The notes: generated from the letters alone by a model not told the origin. A DNA stretch of 64,000 nt from Pseudomonadota bacterium (GCA_021819435.1 JAKARB010000010.1:1-64000), one strand, 5' to 3'; positions 17,906 through 25,510 are shown, counted from the first letter of the stretch. Translations and numbers: made by a program.

Positions 17906-18573
17906 AATTGTCAAGCATCGAGGTCGGAGGCGATGGCGATTTCTTGAAGAAGGATTCGTTTGTCGCCCGCGAGGGGCTGAAACGAAAGTGGGAACAGTCT
18001 CTGTACGAAGGCGAGCGTCGGCTCCAGGACGCCGATTGTGATCGTCGGGGCTCAAACATGCATATTCAGCCAGACCCCGCGGAAACGCTGCCGTCAAAGC
18101 TGGCATCGAATGGGATGCGATGTGCTATGGAAGTTTCTGGCATGGCTGTCTCTCACAGAGTCGGCACATCATTTTTCCATGAGACGGCGACGGATTCCCT
18201 TGTGGTCAATGGAGAAGCAGATGCCAGGCTGAAAATGGATCAAGCAAGAAATGATGTGGCGCCTTGCTGTTCACCTGATAGGCAGGCGAGGGTTGCTGAC
18301 CCACTTCATTTGATCGAGCAGGGAGAGATGAGCCAAGATCTCGCCCAGAATTTTCAAGACGTCCGCATTGAATGCTTGGAGAAATCAGAACGAGACACCG
18401 TTTGCGTGAACTTGACGGATTCGGCTGAGGGTGTGAGCCTCTGGATTCGCGTGGCGGATGAGGCAAAAGGCAAAAAAATCATCGCCGATGTGCTGATGGC
18501 CTTGAGGCTCAATGAGTGGGCAAAAGATGCGCAGGTCTTTGTCAATGGAAGTCTTTACGCACGCTACAAATAA
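17902..18573 (+). CDS. Unrecognised protein in the fliK (hook-length) position
   Basis: 223 residues, starting at ATG 17902 inside the fliJ stop. It stands between fliJ and flgD, where fliK usually lies, but is about half its length and lacks the typical Pro/Gln-rich ruler. The last about 60 residues (VNLTDSAEGVSLWIRVADEA, then a helix and a short beta end) have the alternating beta/helix look of the FliK/SctP switch domain. A role as a short ruler or switch protein acting on FlhB is inferred from position and this vague fold resemblance. Four Cys residues, unusual for an exported protein, count against it. Confidence 0.45.
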   Translation: MKLSSIEVGGDGDFLKKDSFVAREGLKRKWEQSLYEGERRLQDADCDRRGSNMHIQPDPAETLPSKLASNGMRCAMEVSGMAVSHRVGTSFFHETATDSLVVNGEADARLKMDQARNDVAPCCSPDRQARVADPLHLIEQGEMSQDLAQNFQDVRIECLEKSERDTVCVNLTDSAEGVSLWIRVADEAKGKKIIADVLMALRLNEWAKDAQVFVNGSLYARYK

Positions 18574-18586
18574 ATCGGAGAAATAA

Positions 18587-18994
18587 ATGGCAGTCAGTTC
18601 AATTGGTCAGGTTCTGGCGGATGGGCAATCATCCCAGGCGGCAAGCATTGGTCAAGAGGATTTCCTGAAGATATTGACAACCCAGCTCAATTATCAAGAT
18701 CCGTTGAAGCCAATGGATAACCAGGAGTTCCTTGCTCAAATGGCCCAGTTTGCATCTCTTGAGCAGTCACGCCAAATTGGCGAGAGTGTTCAAAATCTGC
18801 TGTCAGTGCAGGCGGCTACTCAGTCGGTCGGGTTGATAGGCAGGACGGTTGATGTTAACACCGCCAACGGGTCGCAGATCGGCACGGTGACGTCCCTTTC
18901 GTTTTCAAACGGCGTGCCTGCAATGAGCATCAGAACGACCGCCGGGGCGTTTCTGACTGGTATTTCCGTGAGCCAGATATCTGTGGTGAGGTGA
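18587..18994 (+). CDS. flgD: Hook capping protein FlgD (short form)
   Basis: 135 residues. The N-terminal signature is complete: GQEDFLKILTTQLNYQDPL, then MDNQEFLAQMAQFASLEQ. It ends after one beta domain (VGLIGRTVDVNTANGSQIG to the C-terminus), lacking the FnIII-like domain of 220-residue FlgD proteins such as that of Salmonella. Short FlgD proteins of this size are known in Gram-positive flagella. It acts as scaffold for hook polymerisation. AT-rich spacing of 13 bases from the preceding gene with GGAG ahead of the start. Confidence 0.93.
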   Translation: MAVSSIGQVLADGQSSQAASIGQEDFLKILTTQLNYQDPLKPMDNQEFLAQMAQFASLEQSRQIGESVQNLLSVQAATQSVGLIGRTVDVNTANGSQIGTVTSLSFSNGVPAMSIRTTAGAFLTGISVSQISVVR

Positions 18995-18998
18995 TGCC

Positions 18999-20168
18999 AT
19001 GATCGATTCAATCCTGATTGGGATGACTGGTTTGGCCAGCCAATCCAAAGGGCTCAACGTGATAAGCAATAACGTTGCGAACTTGAATACAGTTGGGTTC
19101 AAGGGCGCCTCGCTTCGGTTTGAAGATTTGTACTATCAGGAGGATGCTCGCTCCGAAATGCATGGGAACGGCGTCACGACTGGTGAGTCTTCCTTGTCCA
19201 TGAAGCAGGGAGAAACACGGCAAACCGGCAATGACTTGGATCTGATGATCGACGGTGCTGGGTTGTTCGTGGTGAATGCCAATGGTTCGTTGCACTTCAC
19301 AAGGAATGGACAATTTTCCCTGAGCAGCGATGGTTCCATTGAGGAGAAATCGTCTGGAGCCAAGCTGAGCTACCTGAGTGATGCCGGGAATTTGGGTACT
19401 TTTTCAGTGAGAGGACGGCGCACCAGTGCTCCTGTGCAAACCTCTGCAATCACATTCAGCGGGAATTTGTCACTTTCCGGAACTCAGCACACGATCTCCA
19501 ATGTCACGGTGTATGACGGCGTTGGCAATGCCGCCCAGTTCTCTTTGAAGTTCGAAAATAACAGCGCGAACGCTCAAGGAACGTGGAATGTGTCTGTTTT
19601 GAATGCCGCGGGCACGAGTGTGGCAACCGGACAAATAGCCTTCAGCGGCGGGAGGCCGGTGCTGGGCAGCGACAAGATATCTTTCTCCTTGCCATCCGCA
19701 GGCGGCGCATCTGTGCCCGTTACGCTGGACTTTTCCACCGACGCGACTTCTACTGCAGGTTCTGCCGACTCGACCTTGATCGTTTCTGGGCAAAATGGGC
19801 GTCCAGCGGGAAGCCTCACAAAGGTGACTTTTGATTCAGAGGGCCGTCTGGCAGTCTCTTATTCCAACGGATCAACGGAGAAATTTGAGAAGTTGGCGCT
19901 GGCCTGGTTTGCCGGCGGCGAATCCTTGAAACAAGAGGGCGGCAATTTGATGGCTGCCAGAGACGGCATCGCGCCCATTTATGGATTTGTGTCGCAAGGC
20001 GTCAACGGGAAATTGAGCGTTGGCGCATTGGAGATGTCCAATGTCGACATTTCCCAGCAATTCAGTGAGTTGATCATCACGCAGCGTGCTTATCAGGCGT
20101 CATCGCACATCATCACGACTGCGAACGAAATGCTGCAACAGCTCTTCGACATGAAGGGACGCCGCTGA
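18999..20168 (+). CDS. flgE: Hook protein FlgE
   Basis: 389 residues, normal for FlgE. N-terminal ISNNVANLNTVGFKGASLRFEDLYYQ and C-terminal LEMSNVDISQQFSELIITQRAYQASSHII with TTANEMLQQLF are the hook signatures that form the inner core. The middle (about 145-330) is a variable Ser/Thr/Gly-rich surface domain. This is the most distal structural component encoded; no FlgK, FlgL, FliD or flagellin follows. Stop and next start overlap (TGATG). Confidence 0.95.
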   Translation: MIDSILIGMTGLASQSKGLNVISNNVANLNTVGFKGASLRFEDLYYQEDARSEMHGNGVTTGESSLSMKQGETRQTGNDLDLMIDGAGLFVVNANGSLHFTRNGQFSLSSDGSIEEKSSGAKLSYLSDAGNLGTFSVRGRRTSAPVQTSAITFSGNLSLSGTQHTISNVTVYDGVGNAAQFSLKFENNSANAQGTWNVSVLNAAGTSVATGQIAFSGGRPVLGSDKISFSLPSAGGASVPVTLDFSTDATSTAGSADSTLIVSGQNGRPAGSLTKVTFDSEGRLAVSYSNGSTEKFEKLALAWFAGGESLKQEGGNLMAARDGIAPIYGFVSQGVNGKLSVGALEMSNVDISQQFSELIITQRAYQASSHIITTANEMLQQLFDMKGRR

Positions 20169-20938
20169 TGCCTGTTTGCAGAATGAAGTGGCTGACGCAG
20201 ACGGAGCAATCTGGTTGGCGTGAGTTTCTGCGCTCAGGCATGAGGCAATGGGCGCCTCAATGGTTGGGGGCGTCAGATGGCTTGACAGATGTTTCAGTTG
20301 CCTCCGCCGCCGCACGCGATTTCAACGAGTCGATCGGGGTGCTGTTCAACGCATCCACCATGCTTTCAGGAAAAAGTCAGGCGGTCCGTTGCTGGATTTC
20401 CATTTGTCACATGCGGGAATTTGCCCGCAAATTCTGGGGGGATTCTGCCGGACCAATTGACTCGCAGCGTGAAATCGTTATGGATGTGCTCATCGATGCC
20501 CTGGTGAGTTTGATCGCGGGCAGCGAGACCGAAGTGCGAGCCGAGCATGCAGCCCAAACCGGAATGATTGGCTCTTGCTTCCGCTCTGCGGATTCTCTTT
20601 CAGTGGCATTTTCAATCGAATCTGATGAGTTGGAAATCATTTGCTCTTTTGGAGAGGATGAAGATCCATTGGAGTGGGGCGCTGTTCGTGGCGTTGTTGC
20701 AGGGCGATTGGAGAAGCAACTTCTCATAGAGTTGTGCGGGCATCAACGCATGCCGTTCGAGGTCACCCTGGGTTGCGCGGAAATTGAAATTGGGGCGCTA
20801 TCCGATTTGGCGATTGGAGACGTCATTCGCCTTGACTCAGATATCGATAAGCCTCTTCGGGTAACGGCCAAGGGGGAACATTTTGGGGAAGCTTTTCTTG
20901 GCGCCTTAGAGGGCAGAAAAGCCATTCAATTAACATGA
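20168..20938 (+). CDS. FliM-like/SctQ-like protein with C-terminal SpoA domain
   Basis: 256 residues against about 330 for FliM. The C-terminal about 70 residues (FEVTLGCAEIEIGALSDLAI to KAIQLT) form a recognisable SpoA (FliMN_C) domain. The rest is poorly conserved. The N-terminus does not contain the EIDALL-type CheY-binding motif, and I see no GGxG motif of the FliM middle domain that touches FliG. It therefore resembles SctQ/HrcQ of injectisomes more than a motile-flagellum FliM. It stands directly before fliN (4-base overlap), the normal fliM place. The C-ring or sorting-platform role is inferred. Confidence 0.7.
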   Translation: MPVCRMKWLTQTEQSGWREFLRSGMRQWAPQWLGASDGLTDVSVASAAARDFNESIGVLFNASTMLSGKSQAVRCWISICHMREFARKFWGDSAGPIDSQREIVMDVLIDALVSLIAGSETEVRAEHAAQTGMIGSCFRSADSLSVAFSIESDELEIICSFGEDEDPLEWGAVRGVVAGRLEKQLLIELCGHQRMPFEVTLGCAEIEIGALSDLAIGDVIRLDSDIDKPLRVTAKGEHFGEAFLGALEGRKAIQLT

Positions 20939-21270
20939 CGTTTGCAGTGATGAGTGACGAAAAAAAAGCACACCTTGTTGAGTTGGAGGAATTGCGCCTT
21001 GAGGTTGGGGGCACGCAAGTGATCGCCGACCCTTTGCAACTGATCCGTACCGTGCGAGTACCGGTAAAAGTTGTCATTGGAGAGGGATCCATTCAGGTAT
21101 CTCAACTTGAGTCTCTCCGGACTGGCTCAGTTCTGGCGCTTGATCGAGATCTGAATGCCCCAGTCGATCTGGTGGTTGAAGGCCAGGTCATTGCAAAGGG
21201 GGTGATTGTGGCTGTGGGCGATAAGTTTGGCATACAGCTCACGGAGCTGGGCCCGAAGAAAGATGCTTGA
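20935..21270 (+). CDS. fliN: C-ring / export-platform protein FliN
   Basis: 111 residues. The C-terminal two thirds is a SpoA domain: IRTVRVPVKVVIGEGSIQVSQ, LRTGSVLALDRDLNAPVDLVV and GKFGIQL-like end (VGDKFGIQLTEL). FliN forms the base of the C ring and docks FliH-FliI. The start may be ATG 20935 or ATG 20950. It overlaps the fliM-like gene and fliO. Confidence 0.9.
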   Translation: MTFAVMSDEKKAHLVELEELRLEVGGTQVIADPLQLIRTVRVPVKVVIGEGSIQVSQLESLRTGSVLALDRDLNAPVDLVVEGQVIAKGVIVAVGDKFGIQLTELGPKKDA

Positions 21271-21652
21271 TCCTGATCGGCGGTTTGCCCGTTTGTGCCT
21301 GCTCTTCGTTTCTTTGCTCTTGATTTGTGGCCTTGCGCGTGCCAGTGGTGAGGCCAATGCAAAAGAGTTGGAGATTTCTCTGACGGATGCTTTCCGTGTT
21401 GCCCTCGGTTTTGTTTTCTGTGTTGCCGCTGCCGGAGGACTCCTGGTTCTGCTGAATCGAAAATTCCGATTTGCTCGGCATTTTAAAATATCGGAATCTG
21501 ATTCAATTGAACGTGCCGTGGTCCTGCAGTCGACAAAGTTGGACATCACGTCATCATTGCATGTTGTGGAGTGGGGTGGGCGACGGTACTTGCTTGCAAA
21601 AACCTCGTCCAATGTCACATTGCTTGATGTTAAGAATAAAAATGAAACGTAG
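21263..21652 (+). CDS. fliO: Flagellar biosynthesis protein FliO
   Basis: 129 residues with an N-terminal signal-like helix (about 8-28), a second hydrophobic helix (about 45-62) and a small cytoplasmic beta domain with VVEWGGRRYLLA, which is the typical FliO end. It assists assembly of FliP. Position between fliN and fliP is canonical. Its sequence is weakly conserved, so the call relies on topology, size and gene order. Overlaps fliN and fliP. Confidence 0.85.
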   Translation: MLDPDRRFARLCLLFVSLLLICGLARASGEANAKELEISLTDAFRVALGFVFCVAAAGGLLVLLNRKFRFARHFKISESDSIERAVVLQSTKLDITSSLHVVEWGGRRYLLAKTSSNVTLLDVKNKNET

Positions 21653-22442
21653 TCGGGCTTCTTTCAAGGCGGGTATTCGATTGCTCGGCCTGGCTATTGT
21701 ATTTTTGATTGTTTATTCTCTCATGGCCGGGGATGCCATGGCGGCTCTCTCGTCTGTTGATGTGACCCCTGGTATTCATCTGATCCCTCCCTCTGGCGGA
21801 TCTGCCGGTCAAAAATGGAATTCGGCCATACAGGTTCTTGTTGGTCTTACTGCTCTCAGCCTTGCGCCTGGTATCCTGGTTTCTGCGACATCTTTCATCA
21901 GAATAGTTGTCGTGCTGTCGATGCTCAGGCACGCCATCGGCATGCAGGAAACCCCGCCCAACGCTGTTCTGGTGAGTTTGGCGCTGATTCTGACGGTCTT
22001 CACAATGCGTCCGGTCATCGATGAGGTGAAATCTCAGGCGTATGAGCCATTGGTTGCGGCGGCCATCACAGAGGAGGTCGCTCTGGACCGTGCGCAAAGC
22101 GTGATGAGGAAATTCCTGCTGAAGCAAACCCGGGAGAAGGACATCGCGTTGATGGTTGAGCTCTCGGGTGAGGCGCTTCCTGAATCCGCCGCCCAGGTTT
22201 CGATGTTGCAATTGGTTCCCGCGTTCATCATCAATGAATTGCGTGTGGCATTTCAGATCGGTTTCATCATATTCGTGCCGTTCTTGCTGATTGACCTGGT
22301 TGTTTCGGCGGTGTTGATGGCGCTCGGTATGATGATGGTCCCGCCGTCCATGATCTCGTTGCCCCTGAAAATTCTCATGTTTGTGCTCATAGATGGATGG
22401 GGGTTGGTGGTCAAGGCATTGGTTTCCAGTTTCAAGCTGTGA
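21642..22442 (+). CDS. fliP: Flagellar export gate protein FliP
   Basis: 266 residues with a cleavable signal peptide (about 1-39). Signature phrases include LAPGILVSATSFIRIVVVLS, MLRHAIGMQETPPN, the periplasmic helical region with TREKDIALM, and MLQLVPAFIINELRVAFQIGF. It builds the pentameric gate with FliQ and FliR. It lies some 17 kb from fliQ and fliR, which are normally adjacent to it. ATG 21642 lies inside the fliO end. Confidence 0.95.
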   Translation: MKRSRASFKAGIRLLGLAIVFLIVYSLMAGDAMAALSSVDVTPGIHLIPPSGGSAGQKWNSAIQVLVGLTALSLAPGILVSATSFIRIVVVLSMLRHAIGMQETPPNAVLVSLALILTVFTMRPVIDEVKSQAYEPLVAAAITEEVALDRAQSVMRKFLLKQTREKDIALMVELSGEALPESAAQVSMLQLVPAFIINELRVAFQIGFIIFVPFLLIDLVVSAVLMALGMMMVPPSMISLPLKILMFVLIDGWGLVVKALVSSFKL

Positions 22443-22460
22443 TTCACCAGAATATCGAAC

Positions 22461-23159
22461 ATGACGCAACAGGAGGATGCAAGCCTGTGGGATTCTTTTT
22501 GGCGTGGATGTGATTCTGCGCGCGAGTCCCTCATTGCTTTGTATGCTCCTTATGTCCGGGTTGTCGCGGCCAAGTTGTTTTCCTCAAGGAGTGATCCTGG
22601 TTTTGAGTTCGATGACTATCTCCAGTTCGGCATGGTCGGTTTGATCGAGTCGTTGGACCGGTACCGTCGTGGTAGCGAGGCAACCTTTAAAACGTTCGCT
22701 TATTACCGTGTCCGAGGCGCGATCCTGGACGGCGTGGCGGGGCTGTCTGATCGTCAGCGACAGATATCGCATTACGCACGCTTGCGTAAAGATCGGCTGA
22801 CCTCGTTGTCGGCTGGCACGGTTGCAGAAGACGAAGAGTCCATTGACGATGCTTTGAACCGCATCGGTGATGTCGTGGTTGATCTGGCCATTGGCGTTTT
22901 GATGGAAGGCTCGGCTTTTTGCCATGACGAATCGGCGATGGCAGACGATCCCCGGTATCGGGATTTTGAGCTGAGGCAGATGCAAGGCCGTGTCATGAGG
23001 ATCATTGACGATTTGTCCACGGATCAGGCCAAAGTCTTGCGTCTGCATTATTTGCAGGACTGGCCGTTTGACGACATTGCGGAACACATGGGTTTGAGCA
23101 AGGGAAGGATTTCCCAGCTACACAAGAAAGCCATTGCCGAAATCAGGGAATTGCTTTGA
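22461..23159 (+). CDS. fliA: FliA-family sigma-28 factor
   Basis: 232 residues. Region 2 is clear (DDYLQFGMVGLIESLDRYRR; TFKTFAYYRVRGAILDGV), a spacer with the sigma-3 region follows, and region 4 ends LSKGRISQLHKKAIAEIREL, a helix-turn-helix for the -35 element. This matches FliA-type sigma factors. It closes the cluster, 18 bases after fliP, so it probably serves this system rather than a general flagellum. The cognate anti-sigma FlgM is not seen in the window. Confidence 0.88.
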   Translation: MTQQEDASLWDSFWRGCDSARESLIALYAPYVRVVAAKLFSSRSDPGFEFDDYLQFGMVGLIESLDRYRRGSEATFKTFAYYRVRGAILDGVAGLSDRQRQISHYARLRKDRLTSLSAGTVAEDEESIDDALNRIGDVVVDLAIGVLMEGSAFCHDESAMADDPRYRDFELRQMQGRVMRIIDDLSTDQAKVLRLHYLQDWPFDDIAEHMGLSKGRISQLHKKAIAEIRELL

Positions 23160-23259
23160 GTTCGTTTGTTGAGATCCGGAAAAAGCCTGTTTGTTTTTCT
23201 TCTTGAAAGCCCCCGCCGCAAAATCAGGCGGATGGGCCACGGACATCGATGGGCTCCGC

Positions 23260-23290
23260 TTGACTTCGAGCGCACTGCAACTTCTAGGAT
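23260..23290 (+). promoter_or_regulatory. MerR-type promoter with 19-base spacer
   Basis: TTGACT (23260-23265) and TAGGAT (23285-23290) are separated by 19 bases, longer than the normal 17 and characteristic of promoters twisted open by MerR-family activators. It lies immediately in front of a MerR-family gene, so autoregulation of the two-gene operon is likely. Confidence 0.65.
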
Positions 23291-23296
23291 CGCGCC

Positions 23297-23674
23297 ATGG
23301 ATGGATTTCTCAGCATCGCGGAGGTGGCCCGGCAAACCGGTCTGTCTGCTCACACCTTGCGTTACTACGAGCGCGCGGGACTGATCGCTTCCGTCCGCAG
23401 GGCGCCTGGAGGCCAGCGTCGTTATGTCGCAGCCGACCTGGACTGGATCCGATTTCTGCTGCGACTGCGGGACACGCGCATGCCCATTCGGCAGATGCAA
23501 GTGTTCGCACGCTTGCGCAGCCAGGGCGATTCCACGGTGACCGAACGGCGGGCGCTGCTGGAGCAACACCTTGTCGAGGTGTTGGCGTCCATCCATGCCA
23601 TGCAGCGTGCCGCACAGGCGCTGCAAACCAAGGTCGATCACTATCGAGGCATGGAAAGAAAGGTCCGCACATGA
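23297..23674 (+). CDS. MerR-family transcriptional regulator
   Basis: 125 residues. Winged helix at 1-70: [20 protein letters not shown], then [11 protein letters not shown] and [14 protein letters not shown], all typical MerR. The remainder (about 75-125) is the dimerisation coiled coil. There are no Cys residues in the effector region, so it is a small-molecule or stress-type (NmlR/AdhR-like) regulator rather than a metal sensor. It overlaps the downstream AhpD-like gene by 4 bases and probably controls it through the promoter in front. Confidence 0.88.
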   Translation: MDGFLSIAEVARQTGLSAHTLRYYERAGLIASVRRAPGGQRRYVAADLDWIRFLLRLRDTRMPIRQMQVFARLRSQGDSTVTERRALLEQHLVEVLASIHAMQRAAQALQTKVDHYRGMERKVRT

Positions 23675-24105
23675 ACAGCGCAGAAAACGAACGATTCCAG
23701 CGCGGGCTGGCGAAGCTGAAGGAGATTGACGGCGAGGCCGGCGAGCGCGTGGTGGCGAGTCTGGCCGACATCGCCCCCGACTTTGCGCGCTACCTGATCG
23801 AGTTCCCTTTTGGCGATGTCTACAGCCGGCCCGGTTTGGACCTGCGAGCCAGGGAGATCGCCGTGGTGGCCGCGCTCACGGCCCTGGGCAACGCCGAGCC
23901 GCAGTTGAAGGTGCACTTGCGGGCAGCGCTGAACGTGGGCGTCAGCCGGCAGGAGATCGTCGAGGTCATCATGCAGATGGCGGTTTATGCCGGTTTCCCG
24001 GCGGCGATCAATGGGCTCATGGCGGCGAAGGCCGTGTTCACGGGGTTGGATGATTTGACGGCCGCGCAATCCATGTCGTCTGGCCAGCTCGGGGTGGCAG
24101 GCTAG
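23671..24105 (+). CDS. Carboxymuconolactone decarboxylase (AhpD-like) family protein
   Basis: 144 residues, a single CMD domain: [24 protein letters not shown] core (actual [20 protein letters not shown]), [19 protein letters not shown] and [16 protein letters not shown]. The Cys-x-x-Cys pair of AhpD peroxidases is absent, so it fits the gamma-carboxymuconolactone decarboxylase-like branch. Substrate unknown. Start ATG 23671 overlaps the MerR stop, so the pair is one operon. Confidence 0.85.
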   Translation: MNSAENERFQRGLAKLKEIDGEAGERVVASLADIAPDFARYLIEFPFGDVYSRPGLDLRAREIAVVAALTALGNAEPQLKVHLRAALNVGVSRQEIVEVIMQMAVYAGFPAAINGLMAAKAVFTGLDDLTAAQSMSSGQLGVAG

Positions 24106-24142
24106 CGCGCCTTGTCTCGTGCATCGCGAACACGCTGAGTCG

Positions 24143-24529
24143 TCATGCCCGATGTGCCTCGTCCAGTTCGAAGTGGAACACCTTGGCCATCACCTGCCAC
24201 CGGCCGTCGAGCCTCACCAGGGTCAACAGGTCGGTGAAGTGCTTGGGCAAGATGGCGCATTGCACGCGTGCCATGGCGGTGACCGGTCCAACGAACTCGA
24301 TGGCGATGATGCGGTCGGTCCTGGGGTCGCCTCGGCTGGCCGGCGATGCCCGTCGCGCAACCATCGGCAGGTACTCGTCCATGCGCAAGCACACGAGCGT
24401 GCCGCCGGTGGCGCAGGCATACAGCGCGCTCGGGTGGAAGACGGTGCTGAGGCGCTCCGCATCGCTGTGATACAGGCCGTCGAAGTAGGCCTCCAGCAGC
24501 GCGGTGACCTCGTGGAAGCGCGCGCTCAT
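24143..24529 (-). CDS. SnoaL/NTF2-like (lumazine-binding-2 type) protein
   Basis: 128 residues with the cone-shaped NTF2-like fold pattern: N-terminal helix VTALLEAYFDGLYHSDAERL, FHPSALY, then beta strands ending DGRWQVMAKVFHFEL. Such proteins include ketosteroid-isomerase-like enzymes and orphan accessory proteins; the exact reaction cannot be told. It is the last gene of a minus-strand operon (GST, tautomerase, this gene), overlapping the tautomerase by 4 bases. Confidence 0.8.
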   Translation of the reverse strand: MSARFHEVTALLEAYFDGLYHSDAERLSTVFHPSALYACATGGTLVCLRMDEYLPMVARRASPASRGDPRTDRIIAIEFVGPVTAMARVQCAILPKHFTDLLTLVRLDGRWQVMAKVFHFELDEAHRA

Positions 24530-24762
24530 GCTTGCTGTGGCGTTGCGCGGGATGATTGCGCAGCGTCCTTGATGCGCCGCGCCGTCACGGTCTGGCCGGC
24601 GATGCCCCAGTTGTCGGTGTCGACTTCGTCGATCAGCACAAAGGTGGTGGCTGGGTTCTTGTTCAAGACGCGCACCAGCAGATCGGTGGCGCCCCGAATC
24701 AACTCGGCCTTCTGCTCGGCCGTGGCGCCTTCGCGCGTGATGTGGATGTGGACCAAAGGCAT
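24526..24762 (-). CDS. 4-oxalocrotonate tautomerase family protein
   Basis: 78 residues beginning MPLVHIHITREGATAEQK. Pro2 becomes the catalytic N-terminal proline after Met removal, as in 4-OT and related enzymes. The sequence VLIDEVDTDNWGIAGQ in the middle is typical of the short tautomerases. It probably acts on a keto-enol intermediate, next to a GST-type enzyme. Confidence 0.9.
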   Translation of the reverse strand: MPLVHIHITREGATAEQKAELIRGATDLLVRVLNKNPATTFVLIDEVDTDNWGIAGQTVTARRIKDAAQSSRATPQQA

Positions 24763-24786
24763 GTTCGATCTCCTTCTGGCTGTGTG

Positions 24787-25395
24787 TCAGTGGGCCAACC
24801 CTTCGGCCTGCATGGCGGCCTGAACCGCAGGTCGGTCGGCCACGCGTGACATGAATTTCATCAGCGCGGGCAGATCCGACAAATCGAGGTCGACATGCTT
24901 GGCCCACCTTGTCACGGCGAACAAGTAGGCGTCGGCGGCGGTGAAGGCCGCTCCGGTGAGGAACAGGCCTGGAGACAGCTGCTGCTCGATCCATTCGTAC
25001 TTCTTGCGCAGCAGGCTTCGGTGCAAGGCCTTGGCGTTCGCATCGAATTGGGGGGTGAACAGCGGGCTGAACGACTTGTGCAATTCGGCGGTGATGTGGT
25101 TCTGCCAAGCCATGACGCGGTAGCGATCAAGGCTCCCGCTCGCTGGCATCAGGGAGGTGTTCCCGGCTTGGTCGGCGATGAATTGCGCGAGCACAGGCCC
25201 TTCTGTCAGTCGGGTTCCATCGGCCAGTTCGAGTACAGGGACTTGTCCCTTTGGATTGATGTGGTGGTAGTCCTCGCCTGTGGGCAAGGTGTGCTTCTGC
25301 AGGTCAACCTTGACCAGCGTGAATGGCAGGCCCGCTTCGCGCAGGACGATGTGAGGCGCCAGCGAGCATGTGCCAGGGGCGTGATAAAGCTTCAT
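24787..25395 (-). CDS. Glutathione S-transferase, beta-class type
   Basis: 202 residues. N-terminal thioredoxin-like domain with MKLYHAPGTCSLAPHI (Cys10, the beta-class residue) and the cis-Pro motif GQVPVLELADG; C-terminal all-helical domain with AAFTAADAYLF. It conjugates or reduces with glutathione in the cytosol. First gene of the operon, with a LysR gene transcribed away from it across a 115-base gap. Confidence 0.92.
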   Translation of the reverse strand: MKLYHAPGTCSLAPHIVLREAGLPFTLVKVDLQKHTLPTGEDYHHINPKGQVPVLELADGTRLTEGPVLAQFIADQAGNTSLMPASGSLDRYRVMAWQNHITAELHKSFSPLFTPQFDANAKALHRSLLRKKYEWIEQQLSPGLFLTGAAFTAADAYLFAVTRWAKHVDLDLSDLPALMKFMSRVADRPAVQAAMQAEGLAH

Positions 25396-25510
25396 GAGGT
25401 GGGTTCCGGTGATGAGATGGTGTTGGCATCGTATTGATGATGTTCAAGTCAACAAAGATGTGATCATTCAATTCACTGTTGACACAGAATGACGTAATGC
25501 GAGGAACCTC

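Noticed and set aside
23205-23235. CCGCC/GGCGG hairpin after fliA as a rho-independent terminator
   Set aside because: No T-run follows the stem on the plus strand, and the loop is 9 bases long.
24143-25108. A 321-residue protein read through SnoaL, tautomerase and GST regions
   Set aside because: The N-terminal part is the shadow of the tautomerase and GST genes in another frame; the real SnoaL-like start is the ATG at 24529 overlapping the tautomerase stop.
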